This document shows, in pieces, positions 13,731 through 23,428 of a stretch of DNA of 64,000 bases (positions are counted from its first letter, which is position 1; every line of letters starts with the position of its first letter). The stretch is taken from assembly GCA_018398805.1 (NCBI GenBank), contig JAGFBZ010002877.1, positions 1 through 64,000 on the forward strand, given 5' to 3'. The translations under genes and the position numbers were made by a program. The notes below the pieces were generated by a model. That model searched no databases and was not told the DNA's origin. It was given only the letters and a program-made list of their open reading frames with translations. This DNA is from Hirundichthys speculiger (Eukaryota > Chordata > Actinopteri > Beloniformes > Exocoetidae).

Positions 13731-14018
13731 ATGCTCAGAGCCTTACAGACTGAGCATGCTCAGTCAGCCTTACACACTGAGCATGCTCAGTATGCCTTAC
13801 ACACTGAGCATGCTCAGTATGCCTTACAGACTGAGCATGCTCAGTCAGCCTTACACACTGAGCATGCTCAGTCAGCCTTACACACTGAGCATGCTCAGTA
13901 TGCCTTACACACTGAGCATGCTCAGTATGCCTTACACACTGAGCATGCTCAGTCAGCCTTAGAGAGCATGCTCAGACAGCCTTACAGACTGAGCATGCTC
14001 AGACAACTAAGCATGCTC
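13731..14018 (-). repeat. diverged right edge of the satellite
   Basis: The last ten or so units differ from the body of the array. Four units at 13,785-13,935 carry TATGCC in place of ACAGCC. They alternate in pairs with TCAGCC units, so there is a short higher-order pattern (TCAGCC, TATGCC, TATGCC, TCAGCC repeated). The final unit has a damaged core (CTAAGCATGCTCAG), after which unique sequence starts. Less homogenised units at an array edge are what unequal exchange predicts. Confidence 0.85.
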
Positions 14019-14178
14019 AGTCCGGGGAAAATGGCGTTTCTGCAGGCTCTGCAAATAAGTTTCGAAACCGTCCTTAATAAGCTGACCTTCAGGATGTTAT
14101 TAAGGACAACATGTTCATTTCTGCACGGAAAAAGCGAAGTTTAAGCGCGTCTTGAAACAATCATTAGTTCTTTTTATG

Positions 14179-15111
14179 TCATTAAATGTAAAGGGGGTTT
14201 GAAAAATAGTACTAAGCGTAAAGCCATTTTTCTGTTTTGTAAGGATCAAAAATCACAATGTGTTTTTTTACAGGAGACTCACTCAGTTATGATTGATGAA
14301 AAATTTTGGAAACTTCAATGGGGGGATTATGCCTTTTTTGCTCATGGAACGTCACACTCAGCAGGAGTCATGATATTATTTAATAGATTTCCAGGCAGTA
14401 TAATTGATGGGAAATGGGGATACTGAAGGACACTGGTTAATGGTGGTAGTGGAGATAAATGATAAACATTATATCTTAATATGCATTTATGGCTATAACA
14501 ACAAAGCAGCTAATATAAATCTTTATGCAAAATTAAGTCAACTTATAAATGAATGGAAAACAACATATTGTTCAGACAAAGTGATATTGGGAGGAGACCA
14601 TAATATAGCCCCAGACTCTTGGCTAGATAGAATACCTCACAGGTATTCTCAACCTGTATACGATGACACCATACTGAATTTATGTACAACAACATGCATA
14701 ACTGATTATTGGAGAACGTTAAATCCAACATCTGTTCAGTTTACTTGGTATAACTCTGCAGGAAACGGTCAGTGCTCTAGACTAGATTACTGGCTGATTT
14801 CAAGCGAGCTATGCAACGATATTTCAAATTGTGACATTTCACCTTCTCCACTCACAGACCACTGCATGATAAGTCTAAACTTAGTAACATCCAAGCAACA
14901 TCAGAATTCTCCAAATATTTGGAAGTTTAATAATAATTTATTGCAGAATGTTGGTTTCTGTGATCAGGTGAAATCTCTTATTTTGGAGGTTGAGAAATTA
15001 GACATGAGTGATACTAATAAATGGGAATGGTTTAAATTTGAGGCCAAACGTATAGCAATCAACACAGGCAAACAACTGTCACACATAAAGAAACAAAAGC
15101 AAAAGGATTGA
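14179..15111 (+). pseudogene. LINE ORF2 endonuclease domain (APE type), disrupted
   Basis: Apurinic-like endonuclease that nicks target DNA for target-primed reverse transcription in L1-clade elements. It opens with SLNVKG (14,179-14,196), followed one frame later by KNSTKRKAIFLFCK. Visible active-site blocks in order are VFLQETHS with the catalytic glutamate (14,262-14,285), GGDHN (14,590-14,604), SRLDYWLIS (about 14,774-14,800) and PLTDHC (about 14,848-14,865), which is the family's SDH motif with T for S. The order and spacing fit the whole domain. Two frameshifts and the stop at 15,109-15,111 break it. The family call is firm at the level of L1/Tx1-like; the subfamily is not determined. 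Confidence 0.85.
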
Positions 15112-15183
15112 ATTGATAAAATCAACTCTTTAACAAACAATTCTCAAATATCCTTAGAAGACGAAACTGAAATAAAGTAACTA

Positions 15184-15668
15184 CACTCCCAGTTAGATGA
15201 CATTTACACAGCAAAAGCAAATGGAGCTTATATTCGTTCAAGAGCTAGATGGATCGAAAAGGGTGTGAAAAGAGTTCAGCATATTTCTTTGGACTCGAAA
15301 AACAAAGACAGGCTAAGAGGAAAATAAATAAGCTTATGACAAAAGATGAAGTTGTATTAAAAGATCAGAAATTAATCCAGGAAGAAATTTGTCTCTTCTA
15401 TAGTAACTTATATAAGTCAAAATTTAATAAATCAGAATGTGACATTCTATTTGAAAGCATCAATGATGACATTAAAAAAACTGGATGCAGAAGACAAACA
15501 TATACTTGAAGAAGAATTAAATATAACAGAAATTGAAAATGCACTAAAACAAATGAAAAACAGTAAATCACCAGGGATCGACGGTTTTACGTCCGAATTC
15601 CTAAAACATTTTTGGGTAGACATTAAAAAATTACTGTATAAAGCTTTTCTAGAATGTATTAAAAAAAG
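15184..15668 (+). pseudogene. LINE ORF2 linker and start of reverse transcriptase, truncated
   Basis: Continuation of the same ORF2 after the stops at 15,109 and 15,178. The linker reads ARWIEKGVKSSAYFFGLEK, a conserved block just ahead of reverse transcriptase in L1-type ORF2. A frameshift in the A-run near 15,475 leads to NALKQMKNSKSPGIDGFTSE and then FLKHFW, the first conserved motif of the reverse transcriptase (about 15,538-15,617). The catalytic FADD block and everything after it are absent, so no polymerase activity is possible. Confidence 0.85.
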
Positions 15669-17358
15669 TCTGTCGCATGCTTACTCCATTTATCATTAGA
15701 TCTGTTACATCTGTTCACTGTGACGCTCCATTCACCTACTGTTTACGTCGGTTGCAGCGCCATCTTGTGGCGCAGATGTGTAATGACAGTAGAAAAGTTT
15801 TGACCTCGATTATCAGACAACCTACTTTTTGAAAATATTATTTGCGCCTTTGTGCACAACAACATCTTCTGTACCATGTGAAAGGCCAGAGAGGTTGTGT
15901 AAAAAAAAAAAAAGAGGAATCGCTGAAAACCTGTTGAGAGATTGTTACTTCTTAATAAAAATGACAAAAGTTTTCCCTGTCCTGTACATCATTGTTCAAG
16001 TTACACAAACATATTCAGTTCCATCTTCCTAGTTTGACCAGCACTTTCACTGTCCTCTGCATGTTCAGGCCCATGCTATTCTTTTAAAGTGACAAAAAAG
16101 AAAAAAAACATTACACAACCTGCCACATATGATACTTCCATACTGGGAAACTATACACACAGAGAATACATCCATGGCATATTTTATTATACACATATGT
16201 GATAATGTATGTAGAGAATTTATTTGGTCATGCATTCTTTGTAATTCATAGTCATTGATGTTCTTTGTAATTCAGAATCATTCCCAAGGGCCATGACAGA
16301 CAAATATTCAATGCGCCACAAACAGCTATGATTGAGGTCCAACTGCCTGTGATTATACACTCGACCAGTAGGTGGTGTCGTGTGCAGATGAAGCTTCTAG
16401 TTATGAACCTTTTCTGAAACCGATCGGCTCAAATGGTTCGGTGCCTCATGAGGCTTCATCTCACCATCACTACAGGATACTCATCTGCTGCAAGGTGCAG
16501 GAAATTTCAGCGTGTGTCAAACCGCTGCTGAATAAGTCCTTGATCAAACTAGTATTTGATTCTAGCGCCGCCATGCTACCGGAAATGCAGCACAAAACCA
16601 CTTCCGGGTCACGTAAACGGGACCAGTTAAAATATTAAAAACAAATTCGGTCCCGTGGCCCATTTTTTTATTTCGTATTTTTGATCCTAGTCTAAAATTG
16701 AAATACGAAAAACCGGGCATTTTTTGTTTTTTATGTTGGATTCAAAAACGAAAAACGACATAAAACGCCCCTTTTTCCTTTTTTAATTTTTGATTGACAG
16801 TTGAAAATGGAAAGAACGAATCATACACGGATTTGGTAAAGTTACTGAACTTTAACATGGACATTTTCATTTTAAAGTTCTCCCAGATGGAGGATTCAAC
16901 AGAAACAAGGTTATTTGTAACAACTGACAAGTTGAAACTCCCCGTTAAAAGTTTCTGCTGTTACCTCAGAAATTACCTGTTTTAATGTTCTGATTGTGCT
17001 GAGACACAATCATTTTGTTGGATTTTGTTTGTAGACTTTTTTTTTTAATTTTTCATAAAAACAGGATGACATTAATGCCCTGGCAGTGGCAGTAAGCTTT
17101 ATTTTATTTTACATTATTTAAGATGAGATTTACACTAAATATGTGTTACTGACAAGTGCTGATGTTAAAAGTGTTTGCAACAACAAATGTTAACGGCACT
17201 TTAGTTCATATGGCAGCAGAACATTTTAATAAAAGTGCATTTTACACTCTTTTTAAATTAATTATTTGATTTTGCGTATATAATGCGATTTATCGTGATT
17301 AATCAGGGAAATATTGCGATTAATCGTGATTAAAAATTTTATTCGTTGTGCAACTCTA
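15669..17358. mobile_element. hAT-type non-autonomous element, left-truncated and interrupted
   Basis: The 15,690-15,816 stretch and the 16,637-17,358 stretch each match parts of the intact element at 54,987-56,064, in the same order and orientation (shared blocks include GCAGATGTGTAATGAC, GTGGCCCATTTTT and AACAAGGTTATTTGTAACAA). The right end (AATCGTGATTAAAAATTTTA, then TCGTTGTGCAACTCTA) is a diverged form of that element's end. Its left end is missing where the LINE begins. Between the two matching parts lie about 820 bp (15,817-16,636) absent from the other copy. Part of this insert, 16,360-16,480, contains a GAAGCTTC...GAGGCTTCATCTC inverted pair ending in CCATCACTAC, which looks like another small hAT-like element. 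It has no coding capacity. Confidence 0.7.
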
Positions 17359-18830
17359 GTGCTAACACAAACCTGAAAATTCGAGAGCAGAAAACTGCCC
17401 AACACATCTGCTTTTATCGAGGTCTGCACACCTGCTGATTATCAGCATCTTACCTGGTTGTAACCTTCCCTCTCAAATCCTATGGAAGCAGTCAGGGGGT
17501 ACTTGTTATTGCCCGCATTTTTTCTCTTTTTCTTTTTTATCATTTCATGTCGGTGAATTTAATAACGCCATGGCCACATAAGTTACACGTAGATGTTCTT
17601 CTGAGGCTTTGCTTGCCTCATACGAAGACTAAAATCACGTGACCTTCACACATTTTAGCAAATAAAAACATTCACCTGCTCTCCCACTCTCCCACAGACA
17701 CAATCCCAAATGTCGGCGCCATTATTCCTAAGTATCCTCGGCAAATCCGGACGAGCAAAACCGGCTTTCGTCCGCAGAAAACACCAACAAACAAACTTCC
17801 CCGCAGCAGCGCGGATTAAGGGTCCTCGGTGGTTGCTTGCCTTTTTAATGGTGTCCTAATTATCATTTAACCGTAATTAACCTGTACGGTTAGGGGCCAG
17901 GTCTGATTAATCCTGCACATTGTTGGTCCACTGTGGGGTGGAAATCAGCTTCCTCGTTCACTGTTTAATCAGCTTTTTTTTTTTCCACAACGAATGTGTG
18001 TTGAAAGCATGTGTAGTTACATCAGCGCACACACACACACACACACACACACTCACGACTCTATTAAGGCAACATCATTGCCGGTGCAAACATCGCTTCA
18101 CAAGGACAGGCGGAATATATGAGGCCGTGCTGTTTCATCAAAAAAATAAGTTTCTGTAATTTCGTCACATTTGGAAACGGCCTCTCTTCCTCGGTTTGCT
18201 TTAAGAGTAACAACAAAACCATCGTTCACTGAGATGACTTCTTCAGTGAAGTGGATATTCATGTTGTGCTATTTCTTGTCCAAAGTTTTACATCTCGGTT
18301 TGACGCTTTCATGAGTTGGGGGTTATTTATTTAGCAGTTTAAGGCATCGGTGCACCTGGCGTCTCTATCAGTTCCTGGGTGGGGGTGCATTGGTGGTTTT
18401 ACTTTGCCCTCTGGCTGAGAGGAGTCAATGGAAATAAACAGTTTCAAAGTTGGACCATCAAAACGATGTTGTGAGAAAAATATGTCAATCTGCTCAGAAA
18501 CTTGCTCAATAAATAAAAGATCTATGCATTCTACTTACCCATGCTTAAAAAACAAAATGTGTGATGTGTTAATGGTTGGGAGCGCATTCCTTATAGATGT
18601 TATGAACTGAAATGTGAACTGCTTTTTTCTTTTCTCACTCTGAAGGGGAACAGACTAGCTTGGAGGTCTTGAAAAGGAGGCATATGACTTTTTTTCTTCA
18701 AAAGTCGACAAGAATTCCTTAGAACTTAACGAAAAAGTCCATGACACATTTGCTCTAGCAACAGTCTCACAAAAAAAAAGGGGGGTGGACCTGGTTATCC
18801 ACAAGAGAGCTCTTGATTGAACTCTCAAGA
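17359..18830. other. no recognised gene or transposon
   Basis: About 1.5 kb of mixed-composition sequence. Only short unsupported open frames are present. A pure CA dinucleotide run lies at 18,028-18,052. I recognise no protein similarity, terminal repeats or LINE tail here. It could be single-copy intergenic or intronic DNA. Confidence 0.5.
18028..18052. repeat. (CA)n microsatellite
   Basis: Twelve uninterrupted CA dinucleotides, directly visible. Likely polymorphic. Confidence 0.95.
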
Positions 18831-18892
18831 ATTTGCTTATTAGACAACAAATGTTGTGAAGTTTTGCAACCATGTATCCAAAGGAAACATGG

Positions 18893-18940
18893 GTTGAAAA
18901 TCCAACCCAATCAATACAATTCATGGGTTGGATTTTCAAC
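18893..18940. repeat. short perfect inverted repeat (hairpin)
   Basis: GTTGAAAATCCAACCCA at 18,893-18,909 is the exact reverse complement of 18,924-18,940, leaving a 14-base loop. It sits just outside the large foldback at 19,027. It may be the remnant of a small palindromic MITE or a chance product of local inversion. Confidence 0.85.
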
Positions 18941-19130
18941 AACAGTGTAAGCAGAAGAGAACCATGTACAGAACTGGCTCCATCCATTCATTCATTAAAG
19001 CCACTCTATGTAGGAATACCACTTCTATGGGGTGCCGAATGTAAAAACTTGATTACAGTTTTCAAACTGATATATTTTCAATATTTAGCTCATTTTCTTC
19101 ACATTTAGCTCATTTTACACACATTTGAGA

Positions 19131-19808
19131 CATAAATTATTTAAAATGTTAAATCTAAATGTTAAATGTTAAATGTTAAATTTAAATATTAAATCTAAAT
19201 CTAAATGTTAAATTTAAATATAAATGTTAAATATAAATCTAAATATTAAATATAAATCTAAATGTTAAATGTTAAATCTAAATATTAAATCTAAATCTAA
19301 ATGTTAAATCTAAATCTAAATATTAAATCTAAATCTAAATGTTAAATATTAAATCTAAATATTAAATCTAAATCCAAATGTTAAATGTTAAATCTAAAAT
19401 ATTAAATCTAAATCTAAATGTTAAATCTATATGTAAATGTTAAATCTATATCTAAATGTTAAATTTTAAATCTAATATTAAATCTAAATCTAAATGTTAA
19501 ATCTAAATCTAAATATTAAATCTAAATCTAAATGTTAAATATTAAATCTAAATATTAAATCTAAATCTAAATATTAAATCTAAATCTAAATGTTAAATCT
19601 ATATCTAAATGTTAAATCTATATCTAAATGTTAAATCTTAAATCTAAATATTAAATCTAAATCTAAATGTTAAATCTTAAATTAAATATTAAATCTAAAT
19701 CTAAATGTTAAATCTAAATCTAAATGTTAAATGTTAAATCTAAATATTAAATCTAAATCTAAATGTTAAATCTATATCTAAATGTTAAATCTATATCTAA
19801 ATGTTAAA
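19131..19808. repeat. AT-rich tandem array, left arm
   Basis: Short-word array made of TAAATC, TAAATGT and TAAATAT in varying order, giving local periods of 13 and 19 bases. No coding potential. Mirrored by the right-arm array. Confidence 0.95.
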
Positions 19809-19944
19809 TGTGTCGCCGAGTGTAAAGCGGGTTATTTAGAGGATTTACAAATGTCCCATGCCCCGTAAAGTCTCACAGCCGCACAACCACGCCCACACCA
19901 CTGATCAGGATCAATGGGAAGAGGGCTTGAGGGAGAGTCGGGAC

Positions 19945-20255
19945 TCTCCCTCATGCATTTATCTTCAGTAGACTAAACTACTGTAACGCTGTCCTGACAG
20001 GTCTCCCTAAAAAGACCATCAGACAGCTGCAGTTAGTCCAGAACGCTGCTGCTCGAGTCCTCACTAACACCAAGAAAGTGGATCATATAACTCCAGTCCT
20101 CAGATCTTTACACTGGTTTCCTGTTTGTCAATGGCTGCCTCCCTGCCTGTGGAAGATGGGGCCGGTACCGCTGAACAACCGCTTGAAGTGCAGCCTGCAC
20201 ACCCGCCAACAACGCCCGTTCAATGTCTTCCACAGGCAGGGAGGCAGCCATGTCT
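19945..20255. other. loop of the foldback, containing a second small palindrome
   Basis: The unpaired centre of the foldback. It holds an L2 fragment (19,957-20,128) and a second inverted repeat: ATGGCTGCCTCCCTGCCTGT at about 20,130 pairs with ACAGGCAGGGAGGCAGCCAT ending at about 20,251, with roughly 75 bases between. On the minus strand a 78-codon open frame (20,344 to 20,108) starts in the right arm and reads MAASLPVEDIERALLAGVQA before entering the L2 fragment. This looks like the amino end of an unknown element protein, with weak support only. Confidence 0.6.
19957..20128 (+). pseudogene. L2-like LINE ORF2 fragment (reverse transcriptase C-terminal part)
   Basis: One frame reads SRLNYCNAVLTGLPKKTIRQ followed by LQLVQNAAARVLTNTKKVDH and ITPVLRSLHWFPV, the conserved block downstream of the catalytic region in L2/CR1-clade ORF2 (QNAAARVLT and SLHWLPV are the hallmarks). 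Only some 57 codons survive, within the loop of the foldback. It is captured sequence and not functional. Confidence 0.85.
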
Positions 20256-20391
20256 GAGTCCCGACTCTCCCTCAAGCCCTCTTCCCATTGATCCTGATCA
20301 GTGGTGTGGGCGTGGTTGTGCGGCTGTGAGACTTTACGGGGCATGGGACATTTGTAAATCCTCTAAATAACCCGCTTTACACTCGGCGACA

Positions 20392-21062
20392 CATTTAACA
20401 TTTAGATATAGATTTAACATTTAGATATAGATTTAACATTTAGATTTAGATTTAATATTTAGATTTAACATTTAACATTTAGATTTAGATTTAACATTTA
20501 GATTTAGATTTAATTTAATTTAATTTAAGATTTAACATTTAGATTTAGATTAATATTTAGATTTAAGATTAAACATTTAGATATAGATTTAACATTTAGA
20601 TATAGATTTAACATTTAGATTAGATTTAGATTTAATATTTAGATTTAGATTTAATATTTAGATTTATTTAACATTTAGATTTAGATTTAATATTTAGATT
20701 TAGATTTAACATTTAGATTTAGATTTAATATTTAGATTTAAAATTTAACATTTAGATATAGATTTAACATTTACATATAGATTTAACATTTAGATTTAGA
20801 TTTAATATTTAGATTTAACATTTAACATTTGGATTTAGATTTAATATTTAGATTTAATATTTAACATTTAGATTTAGATTTAATATTTAGATTTAGATTT
20901 AACATTTAGATTTAGATTTAATATTTAGATTTAACATTTAACATTTAGATTTATATTTAATATTTAGATTTATATTTAACATTTATATTTAGATTTAACA
21001 TTTAGATTTAGATTTAATATTTAAATTTAACATTTAACATTTAACATTTAGATTTAACATTT
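20392..21062. repeat. AT-rich tandem array, right arm
   Basis: Reverse-complement counterpart of the left array (words GATTTA, ACATTTA and ATATTTA). Its outer part matches the left array unit for unit; toward the inside there are a few extra TTTAA repeats near 20,512-20,530. Confidence 0.95.
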
Positions 21063-21483
21063 TAAATAATTTATGTCTCTAATGTGTGTAAAATGAGCTA
21101 AATGTGAAGAAAATGAGCTAAATATTGAAAATATATCAGTTTGAAAACTGTAATCAAGTTTTTACATTCGGCACCCCATACACTTCAGCTCACATGGGGG
21201 CAGCATATCACAAGAAAGTTCATGCGTCATAAACATCACCCTCACTAATTTGATACAACCTGAAAGTGGCTTTAGGTTGCAGTTCCTCGACTGTCCACTG
21301 AGGGCTAGCTCCAAAACTCCCCCCCATGTTCAAATATCCAACTCTGAAGTAGATTCACGAAACAGTTGACAACAGCATGCGATGATTTGCAAATCTCATA
21401 CACCCGTATTTTATTCCAGATTGAACATAAAGAACATATCAGATGTTGAAACTGAGGAATTTTACCATTTCATGTAAAATATC

Positions 21484-21795
21484 CAGGGGCGCTGCTAGGG
21501 ATTTTGGGCCCCATGAAAAGAATCTTTACCGGGCCCCCCAACACAGTGGCGAAATTTGTTGATGCTATTTTACATACAATGCATTTTAATGGTATTTTTG
21601 ACTATCATTGCCATATTTGTGAAAGAAGAGCAACATGACAGTAGGGGAAGAACTGAGCACTCTGAATACAATGGAATTCATTTTGATTCATTTATTTGCT
21701 GGCAATTTTGATCATCATTAGGGGCCTCTCTGGGCCCCCCTCGATCATGGGCCCCTATAATCCGTATCCTTTACCCCCCCTTTTCGGCGCCCCAG
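21484..21795. mobile_element. 312-bp hAT-like non-autonomous element with 8-bp target duplication
   Basis: Starts CAGGGGCGCTGC and ends GGCGCCCCAG. It is flanked on both sides by AAAATATC (21,476-21,483 and 21,796-21,803), a perfect 8-bp duplication as made by hAT transposases. The interior is rich in GGGCCCC words and has no coding frame. Terminal repeats are short and imperfect, so the superfamily assignment rests mainly on the 8-bp duplication. Confidence 0.75.
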
Positions 21796-21987
21796 AAAAT
21801 ATCAGCTCATTTATGACTTTGATGGCAGCGACACATCTCATAAAAGTTGTAAGAAGTTGATGTTTTCCATGGTGGAGCATCCCCTCTTCTTTTAAAAACT
21901 GTCTGTAAACTTTTGGGAAGTGAGGAGACCAGCTGCTGGAGTTTTAGTTTTAGGAGAAGCATGTTGTTCCATTCTTATCCCATTTTG

Positions 21988-22935
21988 CCATATTTATCAG
22001 ACAGAGTTCAGTTTGTTCATGTAAATGGTGTGTCCTCAATACATTCCAGAGTAGCTGTGGTGTTCCACAGGGTTCTGGACTTGGACCAGTTTTTTTCCAT
22101 CCTTACATGCTTACTTTTGGTAACATCATAAGAGATTGTGACATTAACTTTCACATTAATACATTTCTGAAGCTACAGGCCTGCCACAGAGATAACAAAA
22201 GTGTGGATGATGTGTACTTCTAGCAAATATGAAACCATAATTTATGGCCCTGAACAATTCAGAAAGTCAGTACCCAGTAATTTAATTTCTCTTGACGGCA
22301 TCAGTTTTACTTCCAGCCCCACTGTGAGAAACCTTGGCGTCATCTTTGACCATGATCTGTCATTTAAACCACATATTAAACAGGTTGCAAGAGCGGCTTT
22401 CTCCCACCTCTGTAATATCTCAAAAATCAAGGACGTCCTTTCCCATCGCGACGCAGACAAAACCAATACATGCATTTGTTACATCAAGACTGGACTGCAA
22501 TGCCATTTTACCTGCATGTCCAAATAATTCTATTAAATTGCCTCAGTTGATCCAAAATGCTGCTGCCAGAGTTTTGACTGGTGCTGCCAAGAGAGATCAC
22601 ATCTCCCGTGTTTCAGCTTCACTTCACTGGTTACCTGTTCAGTTTAGAATTCATTCAAATTTCTCCTGATGACATATAAAGCCCTAAACGGCCAGGCCCC
22701 ATCTTATCTCAAAGACCTCGTTTTTCCATATCAGCCTCCCAGAGCACTTCGGTCTCAGTCCGCTGGTTTCCTAACAGTTCCCAGAGCGTCCAGGTCCAGA
22801 CTGGGAGGCAGAGCTTTGAGTTTCCAAGCTCCTTTCCTGTGGAACCAACTTCTGGTCTGGATACGAAACGCTGCCTCCATCATGGCTTTTAAGTCTAAAC
22901 TTAAGACCTTCCTTTTTGAAAGAACCAATAGTTGA
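21988..22935 (+). pseudogene. L2-like LINE ORF2, C-terminal part, decayed
   Basis: Reverse transcriptase and C-terminal region of an L2/CR1-clade ORF2. In order: LSDRVQFVHVNG and a decayed form of the CGVPQGSVLGP block (about 21,990-22,100); a deletion that removes the FADD catalytic block; SLDGISFTSSPTVRNLGVIF and FDHDLSFKPHIKQVARAAF (22,285-22,400); QLIQNAAARVLTGAAKRDH with SLHWLPVQFRIH (22,545-22,655); then LMTYKALNGQAPSYLKDLVF and SFQAPFLWNQLLVWIRNAAS up to KSKLKTFLFERTNS and the stop. Frameshifts near 22,480 and 22,660 break it. The end is a typical clade C-terminus. Confidence 0.88.
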
Positions 22936-23019
22936 TTTTTTTTTAATCATACTAATTCCTATTCCTTTTACTACACTTCTTTGTACTGTACTTTTCTGCA
23001 TGTGTGTATTTTATCTTTT

Positions 23020-23428
23020 TACCTCCACCAATGAGGTTATGTATGTTCTGTCTGTCTGTGTTCAAGATAACTCAAAAAGTTATGGATGGATTTTGATGAA
23101 ATTTTCAGGAGTTGTCAGAAATGTGAAAAGGAAGAACTGATTTAATTTTGGGTGTGATCCGGAAGAAATCCTGGATTCTGGATCACTTTCAAATTTTAGA
23201 TAACATTGCGGTCAATGGGGCCGAATATTTTGTTTCTCAATATCTCTGTTAATTATTGCCCAAAACTCATGAAATTTGACTCAGGGATTGACAATGGGAA
23301 CCTTTATCAAATTTCAAAGGCTGATCCGGATCTGATCCAGAAGGCGGATTTTATCGCAATCTGTAAATTGCTATATGGGGGAATTGTTGCGCTTGGCGGA
23401 GGTCTGCGCTCTCAGAGTGCTTTTCTAG
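23020..23428 (+). mobile_element. Helentron-like non-autonomous element, copy A
   Basis: First of five copies in this window. It begins ACCTCCACCAATGAGGTT. It ends with GGCGGAGGTCTGCGCTCTCA then GAGTGCTTTTCTAG. The 5' word (ACCTCCGCCAAG in better copies) is inverted near the 3' end (TTGGCGGAGGT), but about 30 bases inside it. After that comes a hairpin GCGCTC-TCA-GAGTGC and a TTTTCTAG end followed by T. A sub-terminal inverted repeat plus a terminal hairpin ending in CTAG fits Helitron/Helentron-derived non-autonomous elements; this is inference. A 76-codon frame crosses it but is not convincingly coding. Confidence 0.65.

Larger units (their letters stand above)
14161..15668 (+). mobile_element. 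Tx1/L1-like LINE, ORF2 remnant, 3'-truncated
   Basis: A non-LTR retrotransposon fragment that keeps the endonuclease and the start of the reverse transcriptase of ORF2 but nothing downstream. LINEs usually lose their 5' end during insertion; here the 3' part of the reverse transcriptase, the 3'UTR and the tail are missing, and the sequence runs directly into hAT-related DNA at about 15,668. The reading frame is broken by a shift near 14,197, another at about 14,404-14,426, stops at 15,109 and 15,178, and a shift in the A-run near 15,474-15,480. It is dead. The 140 bases between the satellite edge and this element (14,019-14,160) show nothing I recognise. Confidence 0.88.
19027..21179. repeat. 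2.15-kb palindromic foldback structure with AT-rich array arms
   Basis: The segment 19,027-19,944 is repeated almost exactly in inverted orientation at 20,256-21,179. From the outside in, each arm holds: ATGGGGTGCCGAATG and about 100 bp of unique sequence including two AGCTCATTTT motifs; an array of about 670 bp built from TAAATC, TAAATGT and TAAATAT words; and about 135 bp starting with GTGTCGCCGAGTGTAAAGCG. The centre of symmetry is near 20,100. The outermost 100 bases of the two arrays are nearly identical even in their irregularities, so the arms share a recent origin or have been converted. Outside 19,027 the symmetry continues weakly: AAAGCCACT at about 18,998 against AGTGGCTTT at about 21,266, as if the left side lost some 70 bp. 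It could be a foldback-type DNA transposon or a palindrome formed by replication error. No transposase is present. Confidence 0.88.

Noticed and set aside
1..14018. Satellite read as a CRISPR-like repeat/spacer array
   Set aside because: The spacers are themselves repeats of one sequence, there are no cas genes, and the surrounding DNA is eukaryotic.
13512..14144. 210-codon open frame linking satellite to unique DNA
   Set aside because: Repeat-derived for most of its length, and the unique tail has no similarity to a known protein.
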